A DNA stretch of 64,000 bases from Charina bottae (GCA_023362775.1 JALMGJ010000005.1:66284463-66348462), one strand, 5' to 3'; counted from the first letter of the stretch, positions 1 to 10,988 are shown. Numbers and translations: made by a program. The notes: generated by a model not told the origin, from the sequence alone.

Positions 1-428
1 CGGTAGAACTACATTATCGTTTGTAAATTAGCAGTGAACAGCCCTTAACTGTCAGAAGACTGCAATCTTGTTATGAAGGCAGTATATTTGGGGCATATGT
101 TTTGTACACATGCATGGGCATCAAGCTCGAAAATGTGCACTGTTTATATGGTTTAAGAGTGGAAATTACAAGCTCAGCATTAGCAATAATTCTTATTAAT
201 AGTTAATGTAGTCTCTTCTCTGTCCTCCCACGCCAGGTTTTTTAAGTCTTGTGGAAACAAGGCACGGCTCTGCCGAAGCAGAGACTCACGTCCACAAGCA
301 GGGAAAATAAAGCAGACAACTACAGCACCACGGCTCTTCGGACAGCGACTGAAGTTGCTTCCCACGTTATATATTTCCTACGCATCCTGAGGATACCTTC
401 AATATTTCTTTTCCATTGCCGTGGCGGC
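1..428. other. Unassigned; possible intron DNA
   Basis: No coding signal or recognised repeat was seen. If the minus-strand exon at 742-1056 is real, this stretch is the start of its first intron. Confidence 0.3.
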
Positions 429-502
429 TTCTTCTTCTTCTTCTTCTTCTTCTTCTTCTTCTTCTTCTTCTTCTTCTTCTTCTTCTTCTTCTTCTTCTTC
501 TT

Positions 503-532
<30 letters not shown>
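429..532. repeat. (TTC/GAA)n microsatellite, about 34 units
   Basis: This is an essentially uninterrupted CTT/TTC tract of about 104 bp followed by a short A run. It generates artificial poly-Phe and poly-Arg frames. On the minus strand it reads GAA and lies about 200 bp inside the presumed first intron of the candidate gene. Confidence 0.97.
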
Positions 533-533
<1 letters not shown>

Positions 534-684
534 AAAAAAAAAACCCGATTATACAGTGGGGGAAGAAAGACCGGTAGACTGTGGAGGAAGTCGAGAAGTG
601 CTCAACCATCAAAACCTTCATCAAAGCAACCAGAAAAGCACAGATAAAGAACTGGAGCGGCGGAGTGGCGATGGCTGTGGTTAA

Positions 685-727
685 GGGGCAGAGGGGGGGG
701 GGGAGGGGGAGGGGGGAGGGAGGAAAA
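685..727. repeat. G-rich purine tract
   Basis: Runs of five to eleven G are separated by single A residues. The tract could form a G-quadruplex on the plus strand. It lies just inside the presumed first intron, next to the splice donor at 741. Confidence 0.85.
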
Positions 728-741
728 GTCGCCTTCCTTAC

Positions 742-1056
742 CTGTCCATTCAGAAATGGAAGCTGGTGAACGGTTGAGTGGTGCTCCGATGCCATCAAAG
801 GCACAAAAGGATCGCAGGGAAGTTGCCAGCTCGAAACCCCCTGGATCAGCGGGGCCGGCGGCGGGGGAGGTGGGGGAGGCGGAGGCGGCGAGGAGAGCAG
901 CAGAGGAGGAGGAGGGGGCACTACCCCGGCGGCGCCTCCGATCCGAAAAAGCCCAGACGCGCTCGGGACCATCCAAATCCAGGGGGGTGCTGGGGGTTCC
1001 GCATTCCCTGGCCACAGGAGAGGCTGCTGCCGCTTGGCTCTAAGCACTGGGCGCAT
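742..1056 (-). CDS. Candidate first coding exon of an unidentified gene (partial)
   Basis: On the minus strand a frame runs from an ATG at 1056-1054 to 742 (105 codons) with no stop. It ends exactly at ...GGACAG followed by GTAAGG, a consensus splice donor, in phase 0. The last 18 codons from the in-frame ATG at 795 read MASEHHSTVHQLPFLNGQ, which looks like ordinary protein. The upstream part is Pro-rich low complexity (PPPPPLLL, then a long P run) and could be 5'UTR, so the true start may be 1056, an internal Met, or 795. The exon sits in a CpG-rich island, as expected for a first exon. No family was recognised. The remaining exons would lie left of position 1, outside the window. The call rests on the donor, the phase and the CpG context only. 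Confidence 0.3.
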
Positions 1057-1600
1057 TCTACATCTTACGGTACGGTCCCACCACTCGCAGGGGGGCGCCT
1101 CCAGCGAAGGCAAGCAGCTGCAACAGCCCAGTCACAGGATCGGATCCGAGGCGGCTGTGGCAAGGTGGCGATGCCCATCAGTGCCCCGGCTCTGGAAGGA
1201 TGCTTAGAGCGGCGGCGGCGGCGGCAGCGGCGGCTCAGGAGCCGGCGAGGCTCCACTTCGTTCTGTGGCGCTGGTTGGAGCTCCTCCCCGTTTCGCAGCC
1301 CCTCCTGCCTTGACCACACCCCCGCTGCCGCTGCCGCTGCCGCTGCAGGAAGCCCCAAACTAGAGAAGAGTCGCAGCCCTGCTGCAATTGCCTGGGTGAC
1401 GAAGGTCCCTCCTCGAACTTCTTTCTTCTCCAGCCCAGGGCGGGCGGAGGCAGCCTTTTGCCTTCGGCGCAGGCAGAAGGCGGCGGAACGCACCGCTCAA
1501 AGGGCTCGCAAGAAAACTGGAGGGGACTGCGCGGACAGAGGAGGGAAAAGGAAAAGGAAGGCGGGGGAGGGAGGAACGGATCGGGGCGGGAGGGAGAAAG
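760..1600. promoter_or_regulatory. CpG-rich island, probable promoter region
   Basis: By eye this is one of only two long GC- and CpG-rich stretches in the window. The other is the L3-group LINE at 46-50 kb. It carries GGC/GCC and GCTGCC runs and no recognised transposon sequence. It surrounds the candidate minus-strand first exon and lies upstream of a plus-strand TATA-like box, so transcription could be bidirectional. Confidence 0.6.
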
Positions 1601-1643
1601 AAGGAAAGGAAGGTGTGCGAAGATGGAAGGCAGGGGCTGCGAC

Positions 1644-1651
1644 TATAAAAG
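1644..1651 (+). promoter_or_regulatory. TATA-box-like element
   Basis: TATAAAAG with a GC-rich 5' flank sits at the edge of the CpG island. It would place a plus-strand start near 1675. No plus-strand coding exon was recognised downstream, so this is a motif match only. Confidence 0.3.
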
Positions 1652-2720
1652 GGAAAGTACTGTGTTAACAAGCGAGCCAGAGAAAGGGGCAACACGAGGA
1701 GATAAAAGCAAAGAAGAGAGGTGCAAGCTTAAGTTAGCCAGAAGTCTCCAAAGCAGGTGCAGAGTACACCATCGCGATCTACATCTCGCTCTGATATTCC
1801 TAGGAAGGACTTACAAGGAGATGCTAAAATTTCCACCTCATTTCTTAAGAAAAAAAAAGTCTCAAGAAGGCAGGGGAGCCAAAAACGTGAAGGGCAAAAG
1901 AAAGAGTGGATAGGCAACAGGCAATTGCAGAAGGCAATTGAAGGGGGGGGGACACAAACATCAGATAAAAGTTTGCACATGTGAAACACATGTGACAGTG
2001 GAGACCAAGAGGGTCCCATCTGGGTTGAGTCTAACGCAGCTGAACATATTTCTTGGAACAATTTGGGAAGAAGCAGGAGAAACAGAAAAGAGCATCCGTG
2101 TTCCAAGTGGGCAGGCCAGAAAGAGACTCCATGCATTTCTTTCAAACCAAATTGCCCCATTTCAAAAGTTACTTTGTTTAGGGGACGGGGGGGGGGGGGG
2201 GAGAGAATGGGGCCATGCAGCTTGCTGTGGGAAGATGAATGAAGTTCCTAATCCATGCACACACCCAATGTATACAAATCTTTTGCCACTAGTCTGTACC
2301 ATTGGAAGCATCTATTGATTCTAGTGCCTTCCATTTCCTTACTTACTCACGTAGTTTCTGGCACAATCAGCTGAACAGGAGCCCTTTGGTGCTTCAACTC
2401 TCTTTGCATAGAACTTCCAAACACTTTGTTCCCAGTCAAAAATTCCTCCTTCAGATTAAAAAATGTGAACCTTTTCAGACCCATTTCCCTCACATTCCCA
2501 TAAAAAGCATGCCTCATCCACCCCCTTCCCTGTGTAGTCTGTTAGAGTGATAATATACATTATGGCATTTTATTGCACATAAAATGTTTCTGGGACAGTC
2601 AGTGGAATTTCCAAATGCACATCAGTGAATCACAATGTAGGCTTAACCAACATTTTTGGCAGGCAGCACAGAAAAATGAGTCTTGTGACCTTACATTGGA
2701 GTGAAAAGTTTCTCTCTCTG
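1652..2720. other. No recognised feature
   Basis: The sequence falls from GC-rich to AT-rich. It contains G homopolymers near 1945 and 2190. No repeat family or coding exon was recognised. Confidence 0.4.
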
Positions 2721-3022
2721 CTTGTTGATTGGAAGATTGCAAGTTCAGAGGTTTGAATCCCTAGCCCCGCGTGACAGAGTGAGCTCCCGCACTAGCTCCA
2801 GCTCTTGCCAACCTAGCAATTCGAAAGCATGCAAATGCAAGTAGATGAATAGGTACCACTTCGGTGGGTAGGTAACAGCGTTCCATGCGCATCATGCCGG
2901 CCACATGACCACGGAAGCATCTTCGGACAACGCTGGCTCTTCGGCTAACAAACGGAGATGAGCACCGGCCCCTAGAGTCGAACACAACTGCACAAATGTG
3001 CGGGGGGAACCTTTACCTTTTA
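2721..3022 (+). mobile_element. tRNA-derived SINE with Bov-B-like tail (Sauria-type), 5' truncated
   Basis: The copy starts within the tRNA-like head, just before the B box (GGTTTGAATCC). It runs through the unique body to the tail ...CCCCTAGAGTCGAACACAACTGC and ends CCTTTACCTTT. Related copies lie near 5.1, 7.3, 15.8, 19.4 and 27.5 kb. No clear TSD was found. Confidence 0.85.
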
Positions 3023-3398
3023 CATGGCAATAGAACATTATACATTGCATATTAGTCCTAGATAACTAGCAAGTAAGGCAAATAGAGGAAAGGAGGGCAG
3101 ATGGAAGTATTCATTCTATTTGTCATTTTGTCTAAATAGAGTTTCTCTCTTTGTTTTCTGTATATATTAAGAGCAATTGTTTTCAGATGTTTCAGTTCAA
3201 ATATTGATAAGGACCTTTAATAGCAGTACTTCTCCATCAGGCAGTGATGGACCACAACCCTATAATCTCCAGGAAATAAGACTAATAGTTAAGGATGATA
3301 GAAATTGTTGTTCTCAGTGTTTGGGGGGGGGGTCACATTTCTAGTTCTCCTTCATTAAACATTTGTTCAGACTCAAATAGGTAGCAGATATTCTAGTA
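3023..3398. other. No recognised feature
   Basis: AT-rich DNA with a short G run near 3330. The last eight bases (3391-3398, TTCTAGTA) are the left TSD of the next element. Confidence 0.4.
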
Positions 3399-3689
3399 CA
3401 TAGCTTTCCAAACTGTGTGTCGGGACACGTTAGTGTGTTGGCTGCAGTGTCTGGGTGTGTCGCGGCTCCAAGCCCTGCCAGGATTCTGTGCAGGTCCTAG
3501 TGACTGCCTTGTGCCTGCCTTGTGCCTTGCTGCCTCCAAACCTGCTGTGATTCCACGCAGGTCCTAGTGCCTGCTTTGTGCCCTGCTGTAAGAGTGTGTC
3601 CCGAAATGATGCCTTGCTGTAAGAGTGTGTCGCGAAATGATGCATGTCTAAAAAGTGTGTCACCAACATGAAAAGTTTGGAAAGCTCTG
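3399..3689 (-). mobile_element. hAT-type non-autonomous transposon (MITE)
   Basis: The ends are inverted (CATAGCTTTCCAAAC and GTTTGGAAAGCTCTG). A perfect 8-bp TSD, TTCTAGTA, lies at 3391-3398 and 3690-3697. The body carries repeated short blocks (GTGTGTCGCGAAATGATG, GCAGGTCCTAGTG). It encodes no transposase. It is the reverse orientation of the copy at 28809. Confidence 0.9.
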
Positions 3690-4284
3690 TTCTAGTAGAT
3701 GGCCAGAGATTAGTGTTACCTGATGCTCTCAGCAAGATTGAGAGACTTCAGTCTTATAGTTCAGTGCTGATGAGCCTCTTCTATGATCATCATATACACC
3801 AGTCTTCCCTGGGAAGACTCACACTGTAGTCAGTAGTTCCCATATCTTTAGTAACCAGGAACAGGAAATAAAAGCTCAGGCAGGAAAAATTAGCATGAGC
3901 CTCAGTAGTGGTGGATAACACAGACCAACGAAGAGAGGACTGAGGCCTTGCTCACAAGGCTTCAGTTTGAAGACTGATGTGATTTGGAGAAAGCCTGCAG
4001 TAGACTGCCAGTCAGGAACAGAATTCAATGATACCCAAAGCGAAAGAAGTTCAGTGTTCACCTAGCAAGGCAAGTCATCCCCATAATATGTCATGACCAT
4101 ACATAGGAAAACCCATTCCAATTGTACATACATATTTCATATTTTGGAAACTCTGATTTAGACTGCCTGAATCTGAATTCAACTCTCTTGAACCTAAGGG
4201 ACACATAGGACAAAGGTAAACTGTGTGTACACATAATTTAGAAGTCAGACTATTCATTCACCTAGCTCAGTCTTGTTGACATAA
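3690..4284. other. No recognised feature
   Basis: The sequence holds the right hAT TSD and then unique-looking AT-rich DNA. Short reading frames here show no family signature. Confidence 0.35.
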
Positions 4285-4388
4285 TATTGTGGTTTTCCTG
4301 GTTGTGGGGTGAAATTTTTGATCACTACCTGAAAAGTCCCTCTTTCGGGGGGAGATGGACGGTGGCAAAATTTGATAAATAAATAAAT
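4285..4388 (+). mobile_element. L2/CR1-group LINE 3' end fragment
   Basis: A degraded 3' terminus with GGGGGGAGATGGACGGTGGC followed by AAATTTGATAAATAAATAAATA. This tail style is shared with other Jockey-group ends in the window. Only the terminal ~100 bp remain. Confidence 0.5.
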
Positions 4389-4909
4389 AAAATACTAGGG
4401 ATTGAACTTCAGACCTTCCACTCTTTGGAAACAACATATAAGTCCCTCTTCCTTATTAAATTTTGTCTGCGATTTGTATTAGCAGTAGCTGTAAGTTCCA
4501 TGTGGGCTAGGACTTTCTTGTGCTGTGCCATCATTATGTCTCACATGTATGCACACATATGCATTCCTATGCATCTACCTCACCTGAGAGTCTTTAGCCT
4601 ATGACATCATTCCAGGGCCTTCAATATATATACAGAGGGGAGTCTGTAAAAAAAAAAAATCACTTGGGTCTGCCAACCCATTAGCAGCTAAAGCTCAACA
4701 GACTCTCTGAATGACAGGGATCCTAATAGATTGTGAAATTTATTTATTTATTTGCTAACATATGTAGCCTAACCATTCAAAAAGGTATGATATCCAACGA
4801 AGATATAGAAATGTTATATTATCTGCTTATAATATTACACACACATTTAAAGACAGTACACACACATTTAAAGTCCAAGTGCTAAAACAGAGTAAACTTA
4901 CAATCTTGC
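4389..4909. other. No recognised feature
   Basis: AT-rich sequence with a short local duplication (ACACACATTTAAAG twice, near 4839 and 4858). No coding or repeat family was recognised. Confidence 0.35.
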
Positions 4910-4922
4910 TATAGTGTTCATA

Positions 4923-5261
4923 GGTAAAGGTAAAAGTTCCCCCCGCACATTTGTGCAGTCGTGTCCGACTCTAGGGGCCGGTGCTCATCTCTGTTTGTTA
5001 GCCGAAGAGCCAGCATTGTCCGAAGACGCTTCCACGGTCATGTGGCCGGCATGATGCACGTGGAACGCCGTTACCTACCCACGGAAGTGGTACCTATTAA
5101 TCTACTTGCATTTGCATGCTTTCGAATTGCTAGGTTGGCAAGAGCTGGGGCGAGTGCGGGAGCTCACTCCGTCACGCGGGGCTAGGGATTCGAACCTCCG
5201 AACTTGCGATCTTCCGATCGACAAACCTGGCGTCTTACTCGCTGAGCCACCACGCCCCCTA
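4923..5261 (-). mobile_element. Sauria-type SINE, near full length
   Basis: The tRNA-like head ends at GGGGGCGTGGTGGCTCAGCG (minus strand) and the Bov-B-like tail is at the left. A perfect 13-bp TSD, TATAGTGTTCATA, occurs at 4910-4922 and 5262-5274. It is one of the best preserved copies in the window. Confidence 0.95.
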
Positions 5262-5274
5262 TATAGTGTTCATA

Positions 5275-6507
5275 CTCCAGAATTAAACCCAGTTAAAATT
5301 GGCTTATAACTGGTGAAAAAAGCTGGATTTGCTTGAAGTTATGGGGGTGCAGCACTGCAACTGCATTCAGAAAGGAGGTTACAGGAATAACAAGATGCTT
5401 GGCCAAGCAGTGTACCTTCTAATTATTCCACCCATGTCATATCCACCCTTTCCTGTAATAGCAATAAGCATCAGGTGATCATGGGTCTACCAGCCACAAT
5501 GTTGGGAAATGGGTCACATGATGGTGTGAAAAGAATGAAAATGACACCTTTATACTCAGACTTTTATGCAGTAGGCATACTTCGCACTTCATAAGGTCAG
5601 ATACTAGGTCAGATTGATGTATTCAGCTTCTTTACCATTCCTATTTTGATTTGCTCCCTTTTTGGTCTGTAACACTCTCTCTCCCTTTTTCCCTTGTTAT
5701 TTCTTCCATCTTCACTCTCACTCTTCACTTACTGCTCTGACATTTATTTTCTAAATACAAATCACTATATTCAAGAAAAATAAAAGTAAAATAAAATAAA
5801 ATAAAACTCCTCCCTCCCTCCCTCCCTCCCTCCCTGCTCCCAAAGCATGGTGGAACTTATCTAGGGAAATAAAGGTTAGGAGAGTTTGGAGCATAAAAAA
5901 AGGAAACCTCTTCAACGTGCTAACACACAGTATCTGGATACATTGAGATGATCTGGTTGTCATCATCACATACATATATTCCTCCCAGAATGTTAAATCA
6001 GACTAACTGAGCTTCCAAAAAGAGCCTTTGGCAGGGAAAGCCTCACAAAATATAACTTCTTGTCATGGACAGCCTAGAAGACTGATCCCAATTCCCTTTA
6101 TTATCAAAATAATAGGTTTTATGGGGAAATACAGAAAGTGAAGCAGATAAAAGTAAGGTACTTCTGTTTCAAGTTGGATTTTGTTCCTCTTTGCTCACTT
6201 ATCCTTTCCCACCTTGGACTAGATGAACTGGGCTAAGATAAATTACAAGCTTCTCCAGACTTAATGTTTCTGGCATTTTTATTATGACTAAATCCTTGCT
6301 GAATTTTTGATTGTACTCTAAATTATTTTTCCTACCTGGGGAGAAAAGGTAAGTTAAAAGAACCGCCTGCCTTTGAACATACATTTTATTGTATTGAATT
6401 GTATTGATTTTAATTTTATGCTTACAGCATATTATTTTACTTCAGAATTTTTTATTCTCCCAACACCTCTGTTTTTGAATGATATTCACTGGTCATAGGA
6501 ATACAAA
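5275..6507. other. No recognised gene; short simple repeats
   Basis: The stretch contains (AATAA)n near 5785 and (CCCT)n at 5808-5835. The remainder is unassigned AT-rich DNA. Confidence 0.35.
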
Positions 6508-6803
6508 TATTTATTTATTTATTTGTTTGTTTGTTTGTTTGTTTGTTTATTTATTTATTTATTTTTATTTTCTATCCCGCCATTATTATTTTTATAAATA
6601 CAGCAACTCAAGGTGGCGAACATACCTAATACTCCTCCCTCCTCCTATTTTCCCCACAACAACAACCGTGTGAGGTGAGTTGGGCTGACGGAGAGTGACT
6701 GGCCCAAGGTCACCCAGCTGGCTTTCATGCCTAAGGTGGGACTAGAAATCTCAGTCTCCTGGTTTCTAGCCCATTGCCTTAACCACTAGACCAAACTGGC
6801 TCT
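6508..6803 (-). mobile_element. tRNA-derived CORE/MIR-like SINE
   Basis: On the minus strand the head reads GAGCCAGTTTGGTCTAGTGG, with GTTAAGGC following. A CORE-like body (GTGACCTTGGGCCAGTCACT) follows, then an AAATAAATAAA tail. The same family occurs at 12885. The fit to CORE-SINEs is from the body motif. The exact subfamily is not assigned. Confidence 0.8.
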
Positions 6804-6840
6804 ATATAATATAATAGACTCACATTTTTTTTTCATTATA

Positions 6841-6966
6841 GAGGTCAAAGTCAAGATGGCAGCTATGATGGTGTGATCAAAGCTCTGCCCATTTTTAATG
6901 TGACACACATAAAAATGGGCGGAGCTTTGATTGTGCCATCCTGGCTGCCATCTTGAATTTCTAGAC
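6841..6966. mobile_element. Palindromic MITE-like element
   Basis: Two arms of about 50 bp are nearly perfect inverted repeats. Both begin with CAAGATGGCAGC and include the segment ATCAAAGCTC[T/C]GCCCATTTTTA. They are flanked by TA dinucleotides. A related copy lies at 13810-13957. No coding capacity. Confidence 0.7.
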
Positions 6967-7154
6967 TATACCTTGTGGACACCCCTGTTAGAAAATCAAC
7001 TTATGGCTGGGGAAGGAACAGGGAAAGAAAAGATGAAGGTAGCCTGACTTCTATTTAGTTTTGCAGCCAATAATCTCTATCAAAAAAAGGAAAATTCATT
7101 ACTCAAATAACTTATAAATACATCAGCTTTTAATGAAGTGGTATTCCTTAACCT

Positions 7155-7510
7155 TAAGGGGCGTGGTGGCTCAGCAAGGGGCGTGGTGGCTCAACGGGTA
7201 AGATGCCAGGCTTGTCAATCGGAAGATCGCAAGTTCGGAGGTTCGAATCCCTAGTCCTGCGTGCGGAGTGAGCTCCTGCACTAGCTCCAGCTCTTGCCAA
7301 CCTAGCATTTCGAAAGCATGCAAATGCAAGTAGATTAATAGGTACCACTTTAGTGGGAAGGTAACAGCGTTCCGCATTCGTCATGCCTACCACATGACCG
7401 TGGAAATGTCTTTGGACAACGCTGGCTCTTCAGCTAACTAACGGAGATGAGCACCGGCCCCTAGAGTCAGACACAACTGCACAAATGTGTGGGGGGAACC
7501 TTTACCTTTT
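7155..7510 (+). mobile_element. Sauria-type SINE with duplicated head
   Basis: A full-length copy with a 13-bp TSD, TATTCCTTAACCT, at 7142-7154 and 7511-7523. The first 20 bp of the tRNA-like head (GGGGCGTGGTGGCTCA...) are present twice in tandem. A- and B-box-like sequences are visible but carry changes. Confidence 0.95.
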
Positions 7511-7523
7511 TATTCCTTAACCT

Positions 7524-8938
7524 GCCAGCCCAATCAAACTTGCTTGATACTTATGTTCTGAAGGACTTCAGCAAACATGCATTAATGGCCAATGTAGTGT
7601 CTACAAAATAACAACACATCAATGGATGCCTCTCTTGGTGCCTGCATGATTCCCTGCCCCACTGGGTTTTATTTTTCCTAAATATTATTTTTTTTTAAAA
7701 AAAAAAAAAGATAGAAAGTTGTTTGAATTATACATCTGTTGGCTGGGATTAGTTCAATATCTAGATAATCCTGGCTGAAGAAAGAGGGCATTTGCAAGAT
7801 TTGCCCTGATAGACATGGATCTATTTAGTTTTGGTAAGATGTCTACCTCACATGCTTTCAGACCATCCCACTGATGGCAACGCCAATGAAAACAGTCTAC
7901 AAACTCATTTTTATCCAAGAAATGTATATTTACACTTCTCAGCATTCCTTAGCTGTATATACTGTACAATAATTCTCTCATCAGCATTGTGTGTCCTTTT
8001 TTATTTTTTATTTTTGCTCAGACTATAATACATAGCAGGACTGTGAACCAGCTCACAAGCCAATAAAGACCCTGCCTTTGACCCCCATTGGCTAAAGTCA
8101 ATACTGAAATAAAACAGAGCCCACCAGATGTACCTCCCTTTCCAATTTTGAACTATTAATATCTTCCATACAGTGTTAGCATGCAGCACTTTGTTTTCCC
8201 TGATTAAAAAGTAGTGATAGCATTCAACAAACTCAATGGACAACCATTGTTTGAATATTTTGTCATTTTTCTAATAACAGCCTAAGAATAGCCACAAAGA
8301 AGAGACAATGAGTCTAGTCTGCTGTATTACAGTAATTTGTTTCCAACAATAGCAAACACAAGCTTTTCATAACTAGGTATAAAATAAATCAGCAATATCC
8401 TTAATTTTGCAGAGCTGGAACTTTGGGGGGAGAAAAAGCAGGTTCAGATCCCAGCCAATAGACTATACTAGAAGGATCAACTTCCTTTGGGTATTTCTTT
8501 CTTCCTGGGTAATTTAAAATGATATATTTACAAACCTCCAGAATGTTAGATCCAATCCTTTTAACCACTCCTCATTCCTCACCATATTAAAAATGAGAAC
8601 AGTAACAAGAATAAAATGTTATCTTTTAATTTCAGGTTTCATAAGAGACTGTTCTTAAATGAATCTTAGCATGGATACGGCAATCATCAAAATTATCTAC
8701 GTACATTTTCCAGAAATCCTTAGAATGTACTGAAGCCAGAATATTCTCCAGACTGAAACTGAAAACAGGGAGATATTCAAAATAACAACAGCAACAACAA
8801 TGTCCCTAGCCGTACCATTCAGGACAAAGGAAAGGGAAATATTCTCAGCAGCTAAGAATCTGTTTGCAAGCTTCTACTAGGATTTTTGCAAAGTTGATAG
8901 AAGGGGTTGGCTGGGCTGGGAGAAGTGCTCTACCTGGG
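7524..8938. other. No recognised feature
   Basis: AT-rich unique-looking DNA with A/T homopolymers near 7690. No coding or repeat family was recognised. Confidence 0.35.
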
Positions 8939-8940
8939 TA

Positions 8941-9348
8941 CAGGTAGTCCTCGCTTAACAACCATTTGTTTAGTGATGGTTTGGACTTATGATGGTGCTG
9001 GGAAAACCTACCTTGGACCGGTCCTCACACTTACGACCGTCACAGCATCCATGCAGTCATGTGATCACAATTTGGGCACTTGGAAACTGGTTCGCATTTA
9101 TGACTATCACAGTGTCCTGGTCATGTGATCGCCATTTTCGACATTCCCAGCCAGCTTCTAGCAAGCAAAATCAATGGGGAACCGCATGATTCATTTAACA
9201 ACCACATGGTTCGCTTAATGCCTATGGTGATTCACTTAACGGCTGTCGCATAAAAGGTCATAAAATTGGGTCTGATTCACTCAATGACTGCTTTGCTTAG
9301 CAACTGAAATTCCGGTCCCAATTGTTGTCGTTAAGTGAGGACTACCTG
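8941..9348. mobile_element. Tc1/mariner-type MITE
   Basis: Terminal inverted repeats start CAGGTAGTCCTCGCTTAAC and end GTTAAGTGAGGACTACCTG. A TA duplication lies at 8939-8940 and 9349-9350. The interior is a series of TTACGACC/TTAACAACC-like blocks. It has no transposase. A second copy lies at 26286. Confidence 0.9.
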
Positions 9349-9350
9349 TA

Positions 9351-9629
9351 TGGATCAACTTGTGGGCAAGATTAGACCTCTGTGCTAGAGATTCTCCATC
9401 TCGGCCTTAAAGGCATCAAATATATGCATGGCTAAGAAGAGATACTGATCCTAGCATTAATAGCACTGGTATTATAACTTGGACTGTGAATGGCAGGTTC
9501 CATAAATTACATGAAATAGGTTTTAATTCAAGTTGATTATTTGAATAAATTTGGAAAATTGATCTGGTTAGGTTCTTTGAATTGAACCCCTGAACTGGAG
9601 CTATTTGATCTGAATTTCTGAATTGTTTA
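9351..9629. other. No recognised feature
   Basis: Short AT-rich spacer between a MITE and a LINE fragment. Nothing was recognised. Confidence 0.3.
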
Positions 9630-9930
9630 TTTATTCTTTATTTATATGGTTGCCCACCCCACAACAATGATTCTGGGTGGCGTACAAAGATTAAAACAAC
9701 ATCCACAACCAATAACTCATGACACCCAAGGTAAAAACAGTAAACTCCTATTATGAAGACCAAAACAACAGCAAAGCTGGCCTAACCTCCTGGCCCGAAT
9801 GACGGGAATCAGCCAGGTCTTCAGAGCCTTGTGAATGGCTAATAGGATGAGGGCCATCCAAACTGGGGGAAGGACTATTTTTACACATCCATTAAAACAT
9901 CCCAATTGATTTGGAAGGATCTGGTTCAAT
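9630..9930 (-). mobile_element. L3/CR1-group LINE 3' fragment
   Basis: On the minus strand it shows the degraded C-terminal ORF2 region, followed by the GCCACCCAGAATC-type 3' end and an AAATAAATAAA-like tail. It is much more diverged than the copy at 46-50 kb. Confidence 0.65.
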
Positions 9931-10699
9931 TCAGTATTTTCATTTGACTTTTCAAAGGAAAATACTCTTCAGATTCAATAGAATCACATTTTAATCGATT
10001 CCCTGGAGCATAGTTTTGCACAGTCCAACTGAAAGGATAAGGTCTTCTAACTTCCATTCCTCAGAATACTGCAGTAAATGCAATAAATATACAGTCTGGT
10101 CCAAGTCTATACGAAAGTAAGCTCTACTGCAAGCTTGGAACCTAACCTCCCTTCAAAACCAGAACAGAATTTATGTTCACTGAATAAAGTTTTTCTGCAA
10201 TCTCTCCCAGCCCATTCATAAAAAAAAAAACCCTCTAGCGTTTAGAGAACCAGTATGAATGGCAGCAGATCAATGTGGAAACTATTTTCTTTTAAACGAT
10301 CAGATAAATTATTTAAAAGAAGCCACGATGAAAAAAGAAAATTCTAAAATAAATTATTTGAAAGTTATTGATATTACTTCCCTCACAATAAAGACTGGTT
10401 TGATTTATATCCGCCAAATAATCCAGCCTTTGGAACTGGTTAAACATGTCATCCTAAGTTTGACAAAACCTAATATTGCAAATCTGACATTACCGGCTTC
10501 CCTGTTATAAGGACTTAATGGCTATCACCATTGTTTTTATATAGGCGTGGAAGTGGGTCACATTCAGGGAATCTGTTCATGGTTCTTCTAGACTCCTCTC
10601 ATCAAACTGCAACTTTGGGACAAAGAACCTCACTTAGATTCTGACGTCTCCACTGGAGGGGTGTGGTAAAGGAAAAGTGTGTGGTGAGGTTATGATAAC
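9931..10699. other. No recognised feature
   Basis: AT-rich. The 83-codon frame at 10259-10510 is Lys/Ile/Asn-rich and shows no recognisable family. Confidence 0.35.
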
Positions 10700-10922
10700 T
10701 ACCAATAGAAGAGAATATCTGTAGCTCAGGGTTGAACTGTGGGGTCCTTGGTGCTCTCGAGCTTGGTTGTTTGATTGCAGATGTTTTGTTGCCCGACTAG
10801 GCAACATCTTCAGTTTCTAGAAGGGAGTGGGGTTTGCTCTCTGTTTATACAGTATACAGTAGCTTGCCCTGACAATAGCTAAAGCAGCTTGCCCCCACCC
10901 CCACACTGTCAGGGCAAGCCTT
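10700..10922 (-). mobile_element. Penelope-like element terminal fragment (degraded hammerhead)
   Basis: It is homologous to the PLE arms at 45.9 and 50.5 kb (motifs TATCTGTAGCTC, GTGCTCTCGAGCTTGGTTG, GTGGGGTTTGCTC, GCTTGCCCTG). On the minus strand a hammerhead-like core is visible at about 10776-10819: CTGAAGA, a GTTGCC...GGCAAC stem, then AAAAC where an intact ribozyme has GAAAC. That change fits CpG decay. Confidence 0.75.
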
Positions 10923-10924
10923 GC

Positions 10925-10988
10925 TGGCTGGGGAATTCTGGGAGTTGAAGTCCACATGTCTTGAAGTCACCAAGGTTGAGAAACACTG
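10925..10988. mobile_element. hAT MITE end fragment
   Basis: The segment runs from GGCTGGGGAATTCTGGGAG to ACCAAGGTTGAGAAACACTG. Read on the minus strand it begins CAGTGTTTCTCAACCTTGG, a typical hAT terminus. The other end is missing, so it is a truncated copy. Confidence 0.55.

Noticed and set aside
367..735. Continuation of the minus-strand frame into poly-Arg
   Set aside because: The Arg run is the translation of the GAA/TTC microsatellite and lies beyond the splice donor at 741, so it is presumably intron.
778..1668. A 296-codon plus-strand frame in the CpG island
   Set aside because: Its product is Arg/Gly/Ala low complexity and starts without an ATG. GC-rich DNA often has long chance frames, and no domain was seen.
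2761..2985. A recurring 74-codon frame of the type M-DSRGRCSSPFVSRRASVVRR found at five places
   Set aside because: All copies lie in Sauria-type SINEs at the same position. The conservation reflects the repeat, not a protein.
7155..7260. tRNA gene
   Set aside because: The tRNA-like part is the head of a SINE. It carries a duplicated 5' end and a SINE body and tail with TSDs, and it lacks a credible mature tRNA fold.
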